From: Paracidovorax avenae
GTDB taxonomy: Bacteria; Pseudomonadota; Gammaproteobacteria; Burkholderiales; Burkholderiaceae_C
Direction: 5' to 3'
DNA length: 64,000 nucleotides
Assembly: GCF_040892545.1 (NCBI RefSeq)
Contig: NZ_CP156079.1
Location: 5,119,501-5,183,500 of the forward strand
The position numbers and the translations under genes are program-made. The stretch's first letter is position 1; each line of letters opens with the position of its first letter. A model generated the notes under the pieces. The model had not been told where the DNA came from. It saw only the letters and a list, made by a program, of their open reading frames with translations, and ran no database searches. Shown here one piece after another: positions 44,066 through 53,050 of this stretch.

Positions 44066-45229
44066 TCAGGGCTGGTAGGGGCCGAAGCCCAGGAGCAGCG
44101 CGCTGCGCTCGCCTTCCTCTTCGCTGGCCAGCAGGGCGAGGGCCACGGTGGCGGGGCTGTAGCCCTTGTGCATGGCGGCGTAGGCCGCCGCGAGGGCCAG
44201 GGGGCCGGCCGCGGCGCCGGTCTCGCCCAGACTGTCGGCCAGGCACCACTGCGGGGTGGCGGATACCGCGGCGCGCTCGCAGGCCAGCGCCATTTCCTTG
44301 GCGCGGTGGTGGCTGTGGAGGTGGCTGCAGATGCGCAGCCCGACCTGGGCAGCGCCCGTGCCCTGTGCATCGATGGGTGCCAGCGCCCCGCGGATGGCTT
44401 CCATCAGCGCCTGCCCGTGCACGGGCAGGTCGCTGTCCGGCAGCGCGGCTTCGCGTGTCACGCTGTACCCCATGCAGTAGAGCGCGGGCGCTGCGACGGG
44501 TTTGGCGTAGGGATGCGGCGGGGGCGCGGGCGGGGCCTGCAGCGCGGCGCGGTTGCTGAACCGGGGTGGAATGCGTTCCACCTGGTCGGGCCGGCCCAGC
44601 AGGAGCGCGCAGGCCGCCTCGCCCGGGATGTAGCCTTCCATGCGGTCGGTGGCCAGGATGCGGCCCCGCGCATGCAAGGCGCCCAGGGTGTGGAAGTCCG
44701 CCAGGCTGTCCACGCCGGCCAGCAGCACGACCGGGTGCTGCTGCAGCAACTCGAATGCGTGGTGCATGGCCATGCCGATGGCGGCCTGCCCATAGGCATA
44801 CACGGCGGATTGCGGCGCGAAGCGGCAGCGCAGGCGGGCCATGAGGCCGTCCATGAGCGGCGCATCCAGGTCGGTGGGGCGGCCGGGGCGGGTGATTTCC
44901 GAAGCGCAGACCAGCAGGGGCACCGCGGCCGCGTCGATGAACGGCAGGCCGTGCGCGCACTCGCGCACGGCGCGGGCCAGCAGTTCCACCTGCCGGTGGA
45001 CCGGATGGCGCTCGGGGTCGTGGCCTGGCGGCATATGCGCGCCGTCCGGTGTCTCCGCGTGTGCCGGCAGTTCCACGCGGGCGGCCACGACGCGCTCGCC
45101 GCGGGTATCGAGGAAGCCGCTTTCGGTGAAGTGGTTGAGCCGCGTGCGCAGGGCGGCGAACGTGGAGGGCGCATCGAGCGCCACCGAGGTGACGGCCCCG
45201 GTGCGCAGCACGGCGACAGGGCGGCTCAT
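44066..45229 (-). CDS. Thiolase-fold (ketoacyl-synthase-like) T6SS accessory protein
   Basis: The 387-residue protein resembles beta-ketoacyl synthases: GYIPGEAACALLLGRP, and ADSLGETGAAAGPLALAAAY near the C-terminus. The nucleophile elbow reads YAYGQAAIG (144-152), with no Cys where synthases have one, so condensation activity is unlikely. Such thiolase-like proteins recur in vgrG/DUF2169/DUF4150 clusters, where they may help load effectors. The ATG overlaps the DUF2169 stop. Function inferred from context. Confidence 0.8.
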   Translation of the reverse strand: MSRPVAVLRTGAVTSVALDAPSTFAALRTRLNHFTESGFLDTRGERVVAARVELPAHAETPDGAHMPPGHDPERHPVHRQVELLARAVRECAHGLPFIDAAAVPLLVCASEITRPGRPTDLDAPLMDGLMARLRCRFAPQSAVYAYGQAAIGMAMHHAFELLQQHPVVLLAGVDSLADFHTLGALHARGRILATDRMEGYIPGEAACALLLGRPDQVERIPPRFSNRAALQAPPAPPPHPYAKPVAAPALYCMGYSVTREAALPDSDLPVHGQALMEAIRGALAPIDAQGTGAAQVGLRICSHLHSHHRAKEMALACERAAVSATPQWCLADSLGETGAAAGPLALAAAYAAMHKGYSPATVALALLASEEEGERSALLLGFGPYQP

Positions 45230-46335
45230 ATCCGGCCCCCCAGCCCCTGCAGGCCCTGCCGCGAAGGCAGCTCGCCCGCCAGCACTTCCAGCGGAATGCG
45301 CACCAGCAGCCCCTTGGGCCGCTCGCCCACTTCCACGCGGTGGAAGCGGTACGGGTCGTTGCCCAGGGGGCGGTCCACCTTCCAGGTGATGCTGAAGCGC
45401 TGTGCGTCGGGCTCGATCAGCAGGGTGTCGGCCACCGGCGTGGGCGCCTCCACGCCCGAGCGGCCATGCAGGCGCACGGGCAGCGCAAGGTCCGGCAGCG
45501 TGAATTCGAGCAGGTCCTGTGCGGTGTGCGTGGGCGGGCAGAGGTTGAGCAGCCGCACCGTCTCGCCGCCGCGCAGGGCGGGCAGTTGCTGGTCTTCGGG
45601 CGCGGCCTGGAAATAGCGCGGATCGAAGTCTTCCGGCAGGAAGGGGTATCGGCGCTCGCGCCAGGCGGCGTCATAGGTGCCCGCATGGCCGCGCCGTGGC
45701 GGCCAGTGCCGGCCCAGCGGTCCGAAGGCCATGGGCGCATAGCGCCCCTGGGCGGAGGCGATGGGTGCGTGCGTTTCTTCGGTCTGCGGGCCGGGCGTGT
45801 GTTCGGGCCAGCGCGCCGCGGGGCGGAAACCCCGGCCCACGGGATTGGCATCGAACACCTGGTCTTCCGCACCCGGAGCCTCGCCGGGAAGGGTGCCACC
45901 GAAGGCGATGTCGTAGCTGATGGCCTGCCGCACGAAGGGCCGCGGGGCGCTCAGTTGCTGGCCCATCACGCTGTGGGCCCAGTGGCGCGGGCCAGTGACC
46001 ACGAAGCCCTTGCGCAGGTCGCCCACGGCGAGCCCCACGGGCACCCGGTCCGCGGGCTGGCCCTGGGGCGCGTACGCGCTTCCGATGAGCAGCACGTCCG
46101 CCCGCAGCTTCGGCGGGCACAGGTCGCTCTCGTACACGGGGGCCGAGCGGCCGGGCTCGCCCGTGGCCGTGTCCGCGAAGTGGATCGGCTGCTGGATTGC
46201 GGCGATGGCCGGCACGCCCCGGTGGGCCGGCAGCGCGTAGGTGGCCTTGACCACCAGCAGCAGGCATTCCCGGCCCTGGCCGTCGTGCCGCGTCGTCAGC
46301 TCCGCGGCGAAGGGCGTGTGGTTGATGAGGTTCAT
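45226..46335 (-). CDS. DUF2169-family T6SS effector adaptor/chaperone
   Basis: The 369-residue protein starts MNLINHTPFAAELT and continues CLLLVVKATYALP, the N-terminal pattern of DUF2169. The central FVRQAISYDIAFGG and NPVGRGF are also typical. DUF2169 proteins occur with VgrG and PAAR-like effectors and are regarded as loading adaptors. The start at 46335 excludes an upstream Arg/His-rich extension that overlaps the DUF6484 gene. The stop overlaps the thiolase-like start by 4 bases. Confidence 0.87.
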   Translation of the reverse strand: MNLINHTPFAAELTTRHDGQGRECLLLVVKATYALPAHRGVPAIAAIQQPIHFADTATGEPGRSAPVYESDLCPPKLRADVLLIGSAYAPQGQPADRVPVGLAVGDLRKGFVVTGPRHWAHSVMGQQLSAPRPFVRQAISYDIAFGGTLPGEAPGAEDQVFDANPVGRGFRPAARWPEHTPGPQTEETHAPIASAQGRYAPMAFGPLGRHWPPRRGHAGTYDAAWRERRYPFLPEDFDPRYFQAAPEDQQLPALRGGETVRLLNLCPPTHTAQDLLEFTLPDLALPVRLHGRSGVEAPTPVADTLLIEPDAQRFSITWKVDRPLGNDPYRFHRVEVGERPKGLLVRIPLEVLAGELPSRQGLQGLGGRI

Positions 46336-46355
46336 GCAGGGCCGTGCCGCGGCGG

Positions 46356-46859
46356 TCAGTTCAGGGACACGGACGTGCCCTTGATGCGGTTCTGCCCGGA
46401 AGAGCGCGAGAGCACGTAGGTGCCGCGGATCTCCACATGGCCCTTGTCGTCCAGCGTGATGGAGGCGCGGCCGCACTGCAGTGTGATGCTGCGGCGCGCG
46501 GTGAGCAGGAGGTGTTCGTCGTCCACCGTCACGGCGAGCGGGCGCGCGGCGGACAGCGCATCGGGCAGTGCGTCGGAGCCCATGGGCGATGCAGTCTTGA
46601 CGATGCCCATCACCAGCGGCTTGGCGGGATCGCCTTCCTCGAACTGCATGGCCACGCTCTCGCCGACGTGGTGGGGCTGCAGATGCACGATGGTGCGGGC
46701 CGCCTGCGCCGGCCGCCCGCCCCAGGCCACGAGCGGCACCGCGGCGTTCTCGAAGCCCGTGAGCGTGCCGACCACCACGCCGAAAAATGCGGACATGCCG
46801 GGCGATTCAGCGGATGCCGTGCCGCTGTGCGCGGGGTGTTGCCTGGAAGAAGTGCTCAC
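46356..46859 (-). CDS. DUF6484-type T6SS accessory protein
   Basis: The 167-residue protein has VVVGTLTGFENAAVPLVAWG and MQFEEGDPAKPLVMGIVKT, an OB-fold-like beta domain reminiscent of the VgrG gp5 region, and a C-terminal beta segment ITLQCGRASITLDDKGHVEI. These features fit DUF6484 proteins found in VgrG clusters. It is coupled to the TIGR02270 gene by an ATGA overlap and precedes DUF2169 by 20 bp. Its role in spike assembly is unproven. Confidence 0.78.
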   Translation of the reverse strand: MSTSSRQHPAHSGTASAESPGMSAFFGVVVGTLTGFENAAVPLVAWGGRPAQAARTIVHLQPHHVGESVAMQFEEGDPAKPLVMGIVKTASPMGSDALPDALSAARPLAVTVDDEHLLLTARRSITLQCGRASITLDDKGHVEIRGTYVLSRSSGQNRIKGTSVSLN

Positions 46860-48124
46860 GATGGGGATCTTTCAAGGGAGGGGGCACGGGACGTGTCACG
46901 GGATGGCACAGGCGGGCGTTGCCAGGCGTCCATGCGGGCCCATTGCCGCTGGACATGGGCCCGGGTCGGGAACCGCAGGCTTCCGGGCAGGGCCAGCAGG
47001 CGCCGCAGCGCAGCGGTTTCTCGGGCGCCCTGCGTACCGGAGAGCAGTACTTCGCCCAAGTGCGCGGGCGTGGCCGGTTGGCCGGACAGGCAGGCGGTGC
47101 CATGGTCGAAGCCGCTGCGGTGCGCCTCCCACCAGCGGCGCAGCAGCGCATGCGCAGGCAGGGGGTCCACCGGTGCATCGGCCTCCAGCACCTGTTCGAA
47201 CCGCAGCCCGGTCATGTGGAGGAAGGCCTCTTCGCACACGGGGGCGAGGGGCGGTTGCTGCAGGCAGTCCAGCACGGTCGGCACGTGCCGAAGATGGCCG
47301 CCCCAACCCAGGCACCGGAGGGCCAGTGCCGGATCGGGTGCGACATTCGCGGTACCGCCGTGGATCGTCCGGGCCAGCCGCTCCAGGTCCGCGGCGGGCA
47401 GGCACAGGCCCAGGAGCCGGCACGCGGCGGCCGCATGCGGCAGCCCGCCCGTCGCGCAGGCCGTGAGCACCGGCAGCGCACGGGGTGCCTCGCCCAGCAG
47501 CACCGCGCAATGCGCGGCGGCGAAGCGCAGAGGAGACGTTTCGGGCCACTGGGGGTTGTCCATGACCTGCAGCACCCAACCCAGCGCATCCACGGCACCG
47601 CAGTCGCCCAGCGCCTCCAGCACCACGGGCGCATCCTCCACCGTCGACTGCCGCAGGCGGGCGCCGAGATCGGTGCCGGTCAGCCCATGCACGTGGAGTG
47701 CGCGCAGCGCGGCGAGGTGCAGCACCGAGGCGGGGTCCGCGCCGGCCTGCGCCACGCATTGCGTTGCCGCGGCCTCTGGCGACCAGGCCAGGTAGTGCCG
47801 CGTCGCGGGCAGCAGGCGTTCGTCCGCGGCGCATTGCAGCAAGCCCGCGGCGCCGTCGCTGGCGCAGCGCAGGGCCACGACGGTGAACGCATCCGCAACG
47901 GCATCCTCGGCGCGCAGCCGCAGGGATTTGTCGAGAGCCTCTGCCGCGCAGGCAGGGGCCAGTGCGCCGCCTTCCAGCAGCGCATCCAGGTGGGCATCGA
48001 TGGCCGAATCCAGTTCGGCCAGCCATTCGAAGCGGGTGGTGGGTTCGAGGCATGCGGCGCGGCGGAGCCACCATTTGGTGGATACCTCTTCGCAGTGCAT
48101 GCGCTGCAGGGCAGGAATGGCCAC
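46856..48124 (-). CDS. TIGR02270-family T6SS cluster protein
   Basis: The 422-residue protein starts at a GTG 2 bases beyond the vgrG stop, with a possible ATG at 48100. It has many helical repeats rich in Ala, Leu and Cys (for example ALRCLGWGGHLRHVPTVLDC), similar to HEAT-like arrays, and matches the TIGR02270 type that accompanies VgrG. No enzymatic motif is visible. A scaffold role in effector loading is suggested by conserved neighbourhood only. Confidence 0.75.
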   Translation of the reverse strand: MAIPALQRMHCEEVSTKWWLRRAACLEPTTRFEWLAELDSAIDAHLDALLEGGALAPACAAEALDKSLRLRAEDAVADAFTVVALRCASDGAAGLLQCAADERLLPATRHYLAWSPEAAATQCVAQAGADPASVLHLAALRALHVHGLTGTDLGARLRQSTVEDAPVVLEALGDCGAVDALGWVLQVMDNPQWPETSPLRFAAAHCAVLLGEAPRALPVLTACATGGLPHAAAACRLLGLCLPAADLERLARTIHGGTANVAPDPALALRCLGWGGHLRHVPTVLDCLQQPPLAPVCEEAFLHMTGLRFEQVLEADAPVDPLPAHALLRRWWEAHRSGFDHGTACLSGQPATPAHLGEVLLSGTQGARETAALRRLLALPGSLRFPTRAHVQRQWARMDAWQRPPVPSRDTSRAPSLERSPS

Positions 48125-48126
48125 CG

Positions 48127-50373
48127 TCAGTTCTCGAGGATCTTCGAGCCCTTCAACGTCATGGTGCTGCTGGCCACCGCGGAGATTTCCCCGGACGCCG
48201 ACAGCGCAATGTCCTTGCCGTTGATGGTGATGGTTCCGTCCTTCTTCATCACCAGGCTGGCGGCGCCCACGGTGATGGAGAGTTCGTCGCCCGCGGTGAT
48301 GTCGTAGCTCTTGCCGACGTCCGTGGTCTTCTTCATGCCCACGTTCTCGCTCTGGCTCATCCCCACGTTGGTCATCATCACCATGCCGACGTTGAGGTTG
48401 TAGGCCACGCCGATGTTGGTCATGCGGGCCACGCCGATGTTCTCCATCTTCCCGATGCCCACGTTGAACAGGTTGAGCAGGCCGATGGTCTCGGTCTTCA
48501 TCTTGCCGACGCTGATGCTCCACTTGCTGCCGATGGAGTCCGTTTCCGTCACGCCGACCGTCTTGCTGCGGTTGTTGCCGATGGAGACCGTCTCGTCGAT
48601 GCCGACGTCTTCCTTCCGGTTGTCGCCGATGCTGATCGTCTCGTCGTGGTCCACCCGCTCCGTGCGGTTGTTGTGCACCGTGATCTTCTCGTCGCGGTCC
48701 ACCGTCTCCGTGCGGTCCCGGTGGATGGTGTTCGTCTCGTCCCGGTCGATCGTCTTGCGCCGGTCCTGGCCCACCCAGTGGTCCTCGTCGTTCTCCACCT
48801 CGATGAGCTGGTCCTTCTGCGCATGCAGCCACACCTGCTCCGCGCCCTTCTTGTCCTCGAAGCGGATCGCGTTGGCGTCGCCTGCGCCGTTCTTCATGCC
48901 GTCGCCGAACGCGCCGCCCTTGCTGGACTTCGTCTTGATGCCCGACTGCGTCGCATTGCCCGGCAAGGCCCACGGCGGCATGTTCGCGGCGTTGTAGACG
49001 CTGCCCGTGACGATGGGATAGTCCGGGTCGCCGTTCAGGAAGTCCACGATCACTTCCTGCCCGATGCGCGGGATCGAGATCGCTCCGAAGCCCGAGCCCG
49101 CCCAGCTCGTGGCCACACGCACCCAGCAGCTGGAGTTCTCGTCCATCGCCCCCAGCCGGTCCCAGTGGAACTGCACCTTGATGCGGCCGTATTCGTCCGT
49201 CCAGATTTCCTCGCCCGCCGGGCCTACGACCACTGCCGTCTGCGGGCCTGTCGTGCGTGGCTTGGGTGTTTTTCTGGCCGGGGTGTAGGGCAGGCTCGTG
49301 GGCTGGGCCGTGAGGCTGAACTTCTGGAAGGACCCCTGCTCCTCGTTGTGCCTGAGCGCCTCGCCCGGCTTGGCGCTGTTGAAGGAAGAGCTGCGCGGGT
49401 TCTCGTGCAGGTGGTAGGTGACGCCCGTGATGAGGTATTGCCGGTTCTGGTCACCGCGCGGGTAGTTCTCCAGCGTGAAGGTGTAGCCCGTGGCCAGGCT
49501 GCGGTGGCGGGATTCGCCACGTACGGTGCTGTGGCCCGTCAGCCCTTCCTGCAGGCGCACGCGGGCGTACTGCTCGCCGTCGCCGTGCTGCACGTAGCCG
49601 CCCGGCCATTCGTAGATCTCGTACGCATCGTGCGCGTGCCCCGGCGGCTGCTGGCGCATGTTGGAGAGGTCCGACCGGGGCTTCTTGAAGTCGTAGTCGT
49701 CGTTGTAGTACCGGCCGGGCTTGATCTCCTCGCCCAGCGTCCAGGCGTGGATGTTCTCGCGGTCGGCCGTGGCCGATTTCTCGGGCGGGTAGAACGGGAT
49801 CACGGCCGCGCCCGGCAGGGGCTCGTGGCCGGCCACGATGTCGTCGGCGATCACCAGGGTGTGCTGGCCGCTCGCGTGCTGGAAGTAGTAGTACGCCCCT
49901 TCATGCTCCAGCAACCTGGAGACGAAGTCGAAGTCGCTCTCGCCGTACTGCACGCAGTAGTCCCAGGCGCGGTACGCGCGCGTGAGCTTCAACTGCATCG
50001 GATAACCGTAACGGCTCAAAACCTCTTCCACGATCTGCGGGACGGTCTTGAACTGGAAGATGCGGAAATCCTGCCGCCGCGTGGCCACCCAGAGCCAGGG
50101 CTGCAGGCGCAGGTGGTACGAATACAGCCGATGGTCCTGCCCCTGCATGCCGAAGCGCGTGACCAGGCCGTCCAGGTACCGCTTGCCGCCGCCTTCGGTC
50201 TCGATCTCCACCGTCGCCGTCTTGCCCAGCAGCGCCTTGGGATCGATGTCGCGCCCCTCCGAGAGCAGGTCGATGTCGAAGGAGAAAAGCTGGCTCAGCT
50301 CCTCGCTGCCCCGCAGCTGCCGGAAATGCAGCTGCTCTCCCAGGGGCGTCTGGATGGTGACGCGGCGTGTCAT
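48127..50373 (-). CDS. vgrG: Type VI secretion spike protein VgrG
   Basis: The 748-residue protein trimerises into the T6SS spike. The gp27-like part (about 1-370) begins VTIQTPLGEQLHFRQLRGSE. The gp5 OB domain (about 395-470) has GEEIWTDEYGRIKVQFHWDR and WAGSGFGAISIPRIGQEVIV, followed by VTGSVYNAANMPPWALPGNA. The C-terminal half (about 535-700) is a long run of short repeats (DRDET, NNRTE, SIGNNR, NVGM types) forming the triple-stranded needle. No C-terminal toxin domain is fused. It heads an island of at least ten minus-strand genes. The core T6SS apparatus is not in the window. Confidence 0.96.
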   Translation of the reverse strand: MTRRVTIQTPLGEQLHFRQLRGSEELSQLFSFDIDLLSEGRDIDPKALLGKTATVEIETEGGGKRYLDGLVTRFGMQGQDHRLYSYHLRLQPWLWVATRRQDFRIFQFKTVPQIVEEVLSRYGYPMQLKLTRAYRAWDYCVQYGESDFDFVSRLLEHEGAYYYFQHASGQHTLVIADDIVAGHEPLPGAAVIPFYPPEKSATADRENIHAWTLGEEIKPGRYYNDDYDFKKPRSDLSNMRQQPPGHAHDAYEIYEWPGGYVQHGDGEQYARVRLQEGLTGHSTVRGESRHRSLATGYTFTLENYPRGDQNRQYLITGVTYHLHENPRSSSFNSAKPGEALRHNEEQGSFQKFSLTAQPTSLPYTPARKTPKPRTTGPQTAVVVGPAGEEIWTDEYGRIKVQFHWDRLGAMDENSSCWVRVATSWAGSGFGAISIPRIGQEVIVDFLNGDPDYPIVTGSVYNAANMPPWALPGNATQSGIKTKSSKGGAFGDGMKNGAGDANAIRFEDKKGAEQVWLHAQKDQLIEVENDEDHWVGQDRRKTIDRDETNTIHRDRTETVDRDEKITVHNNRTERVDHDETISIGDNRKEDVGIDETVSIGNNRSKTVGVTETDSIGSKWSISVGKMKTETIGLLNLFNVGIGKMENIGVARMTNIGVAYNLNVGMVMMTNVGMSQSENVGMKKTTDVGKSYDITAGDELSITVGAASLVMKKDGTITINGKDIALSASGEISAVASSTMTLKGSKILEN

Positions 50374-50602
50374 TGTGATGGCTGCAGCCCTCTCGTTGCT
50401 GCAGAGTCAAGTTGAAACGCGCCGGATGATAGGTCTGCCGAAACAAAAACTCGACAGCCTATTACTAAAAAATTTGTTTTTAAATGTTAATCCAAGATCC
50501 ATCCACTATGTCATTCATGCCTTCATTAACAAAAGTCATGAAACATATTAATAATCCGCACCCCACCTTCTCTGCCGCAACCGTCACTGCCCCCACTGAA
50601 AA
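50374..50602. promoter_or_regulatory. AT-rich promoter region of the vgrG island
   Basis: This 229-bp gap separates the sulfatase stop from the vgrG start. It is distinctly AT-rich at 50440-50560. On the minus strand it offers a TATCAT (-10-like) near 50430 and a TTGACT about 35 bases before the ATG, but no clear -35/-10 pair. No gene or repeat is supported. Confidence 0.4.
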
Positions 50603-51979
50603 TTACCTTTGCGGCATATCCTTGTCCGTGTAGCAAAGGCTCACCGTCGCATCCCCCGGAATCGCCGGCATGGTCGCCTCCCACGCTTCCCACGCCTGCA
50701 CCATCTCTGCCAGCCTTCCAGGCTGCAGCGGCGCCAGGTTCGCTCGCTCGCGCTCGTCCTGCGCCAGGTTGAACAGGTAATCCACGCCATCCACGCGCAG
50801 GTATTTCCAGTCGCCGTGCCGCATGGCGCGCTGGCCGCGGTGGTTCATGCGCCAGAACAGGGGGCGGTCGGCGGTCCAGGCGGCGTCTTCCAACAGCGGG
50901 GCCAGGGTCTGGCCGTCCCACGGGTAGTCGGGGTGCGGCTGCGCGCCGCCCAGCTCCAGCATCGTCGCGCTCCAGTCCATGGTCAGGCAGGGCTGGGCGC
51001 TGGTGCCGCCGGGGGCGATGGCGGCGGGCCAGTGGGCGATCCAGGGCACGCGGATGCCGCCTTCGGTCAGGTCCATCTTGCCGCCCACCAGGGGCCAGTT
51101 GTCGGAGAAACGTTCGCCACCGTTGTCGCTGGTGAAGACGACGAGGGTGTCGCGCTCCAGGCCGTGGGCGCGCAGCGTGCCCATGATGCGGCCGATGCCT
51201 TCGTCCATGTGGTGGATCATGCGGCGGTAGGTTTCCACGTTGCCGCCGGCCAGGTGGTAGATCGCCTGCCTGCTGTCGCGCAACTCGTGGGCCAGGGCCT
51301 CGTCGTCGCGGGTTTCCCAGGGCCAGTGGGGGGCGGTGTAGTGCACGCTCAGGAAGAAGGGCGTGCCCTGCTCCTTCGCGCCTGCGGCCATGCGCTCGAT
51401 GTAGTCCACCGCGTGGTCGGTGATGAGGTCGGTCAGGTAGCCCTCCTGGGCTTTTTCCTCTTCGCCGAACCAGAGGTCGTGCGTGCCGTTGGCGCCGCAG
51501 TGGGTGAAGTAGTCCACCCCGCCCGACATGGGGCCGAAGAATTCCTCGTAGCCCGACTTCATGGGGCTGAAATGCGGCGGGTAGCCCAGGTGCCATTTGC
51601 CCATGAGGGCGGTGCGGTAGCCGGCGTCCTTGAGCAGCGAGGGCAGCGTGGGGTGCGCGGGCGGCAGGCCCAGGCGGTCGTTGCCGCGGGTGGCGGTGCG
51701 GATGGGCTCCTCCGCTGCGCCGCGCAGGCGGTACTGGTAGCGCGCCGTCATGAGCGCGAAGCGCGTGGGCGAGCAGACGGGCGAATTGGAGTAGCCCTGG
51801 GTGAACTTCAATCCGCCGGCGGCCAGTTGGTCCAGCACAGGCGAGACGGGACCGAAGGCGGCATCGCGCCCGCCGTAGCACCCCAGGTCGGCGTAGCCCA
51901 GGTCGTCGGCGACGATGAAGACGATGTGGGGCCGCGGCGCAGCGCGGCCCGCGGGGGTGCTCCCGTGCACGGCGGTCAT
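50603..51979 (-). CDS. Cys-type arylsulfatase
   Basis: The 458-residue enzyme belongs to the alkaline-phosphatase-like sulfatases. Asp25-Asp26 (VADDLGYAD) are metal ligands. CSPTR at 69-73 is the C-x-P-x-R site whose Cys69 must become formylglycine. MGKWHLG (Lys128, His130) and FTSDNGG complete the site. No signal peptide is evident, so it is probably cytoplasmic. The start overlaps the stop of the Bug gene (ATGA), suggesting that a sulfate ester imported with that binding protein is hydrolysed inside. A true FGE is not encoded in the window. Confidence 0.92.
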   Translation of the reverse strand: MTAVHGSTPAGRAAPRPHIVFIVADDLGYADLGCYGGRDAAFGPVSPVLDQLAAGGLKFTQGYSNSPVCSPTRFALMTARYQYRLRGAAEEPIRTATRGNDRLGLPPAHPTLPSLLKDAGYRTALMGKWHLGYPPHFSPMKSGYEEFFGPMSGGVDYFTHCGANGTHDLWFGEEEKAQEGYLTDLITDHAVDYIERMAAGAKEQGTPFFLSVHYTAPHWPWETRDDEALAHELRDSRQAIYHLAGGNVETYRRMIHHMDEGIGRIMGTLRAHGLERDTLVVFTSDNGGERFSDNWPLVGGKMDLTEGGIRVPWIAHWPAAIAPGGTSAQPCLTMDWSATMLELGGAQPHPDYPWDGQTLAPLLEDAAWTADRPLFWRMNHRGQRAMRHGDWKYLRVDGVDYLFNLAQDERERANLAPLQPGRLAEMVQAWEAWEATMPAIPGDATVSLCYTDKDMPQR

Positions 51980-52962
51980 GGGCGGTACCCGGAGTTGCGG
52001 ATCACGGGCTCCCACTGCTTGCGGTAGGCGGCGATGCTCTGGCGCGTCTGCGCGGGGGTGCTGACGACGGGGTCCAGGTGGTTGTCCTTGAACTGCTTGA
52101 CCACGTCCTTGTCCTGCATCACCTTGTGGACGGCCGCGGCATAGCGGTCCACCTGCGCGGCGGGCATGGAGCGCGGCGCGAACAGGGTGTTCCAGCCGGA
52201 GGCGGCCAGGTCCACGCCGGATTGGCGCAGCGTGGGCACCTGGGGCAGTTCGGGCAGGCGCTGCTCGCTGGACACGGCCAGCAGGCGCAGCTTGCCGGCC
52301 TCGTGCTGGGGCTGCAGGGCGTCCAGCGTGTCCACGGCCACGGGGATCTGGCCGCCGATCAGGTCGGTGATGAGCGGGGCCGATCCGCGGTAGCCCACGG
52401 CCTCGACGGTGATGCCGGCCTTCTGCCCCAGCATGAGGGCGAAGAAGTGCGGCAGGCTGCCGGTGGCGGGCACGCCGATGTTGGCCGAGCGCGGGTTGGC
52501 GCGCATCCAGGCCAGGAGGTGCTGCATTTCGCGCACGGGCACGGCGGCGCCCACGGCCACGCCGAAGACGTAGTTGTTGACCTCGCTCACGGGCACGAAA
52601 TCCTGGTCGGGCTGGTAGCCCACGTCGCTCACCACCAGGGGCGAGACGACCATCACCGCGGGGTTGGCCAGCAGCAGCATGGGCTGGTTGGGCGGCGCGT
52701 TCCTGACGTACTGGGCGGAGATGCGGCCGCCCGCGCCGACCTTGTTCTCGACGATGACGGGGGTGCCCAGCACGCGCTGCAGCTTGTCGCCGACGATGCG
52801 CGCGACGCGGTCGCTCGATCCGCCGGGGGCGTAGCCGACGACGATGCGCAGGGGCGCGTCCTGCGCCTGGGCCAGCGCGGCGCCCGCGCCCAGGGAGGCG
52901 GCGGCGCCCAGCAGGGCCGGGCGGGCCAGGGTGTTCAAGAGGAATTCGCGGCGCAGGGTCAT
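51976..52962 (-). CDS. Bug-family (tripartite tricarboxylate) periplasmic binding protein
   Basis: The 328-residue protein has a signal peptide (cleaved after ALA near residue 31) and the Bug/TctC signature APLRIVVGYAPGGSSDRVAR, ENKVGAGGRISAQYV, and GVPATGSLPHFFALM. Such proteins bind small organic acids for TctAB-type import. No TctAB permease is adjacent, as is common for the many orphan Bug proteins of Burkholderiales. The start at 52962 is preferred over 52977, with GGAG 9 bases upstream. It is co-transcribed with the sulfatase gene. Confidence 0.92.
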   Translation of the reverse strand: MTLRREFLLNTLARPALLGAAASLGAGAALAQAQDAPLRIVVGYAPGGSSDRVARIVGDKLQRVLGTPVIVENKVGAGGRISAQYVRNAPPNQPMLLLANPAVMVVSPLVVSDVGYQPDQDFVPVSEVNNYVFGVAVGAAVPVREMQHLLAWMRANPRSANIGVPATGSLPHFFALMLGQKAGITVEAVGYRGSAPLITDLIGGQIPVAVDTLDALQPQHEAGKLRLLAVSSEQRLPELPQVPTLRQSGVDLAASGWNTLFAPRSMPAAQVDRYAAAVHKVMQDKDVVKQFKDNHLDPVVSTPAQTRQSIAAYRKQWEPVIRNSGYRP

Positions 52963-53012
52963 GGCGGTGCACTCCATCGGCAGGGATGGCTGGCACTGTA
53001 CGCAGCGGCACG

Positions 53013-53020
53013 ACAATTGT
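53013..53020. promoter_or_regulatory. ACAATTGT palindrome, candidate MarR operator
   Basis: An 8-bp perfect palindrome lies 50 bp from the Bug start and 30 bp from the MarR start in the 88-bp divergent gap. MarR proteins commonly bind short AT-centred palindromes of this kind in exactly this place. Binding is inferred. Confidence 0.5.
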
Positions 53021-53050
53021 TCAAATCAACCCCGATGAGGACATTCCCGC

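Noticed and set aside
50048..50551. 167-codon plus-strand frame across the vgrG start and its promoter region
   Set aside because: Most of it is the antisense of vgrG, and the rest is AT-rich intergenic sequence.
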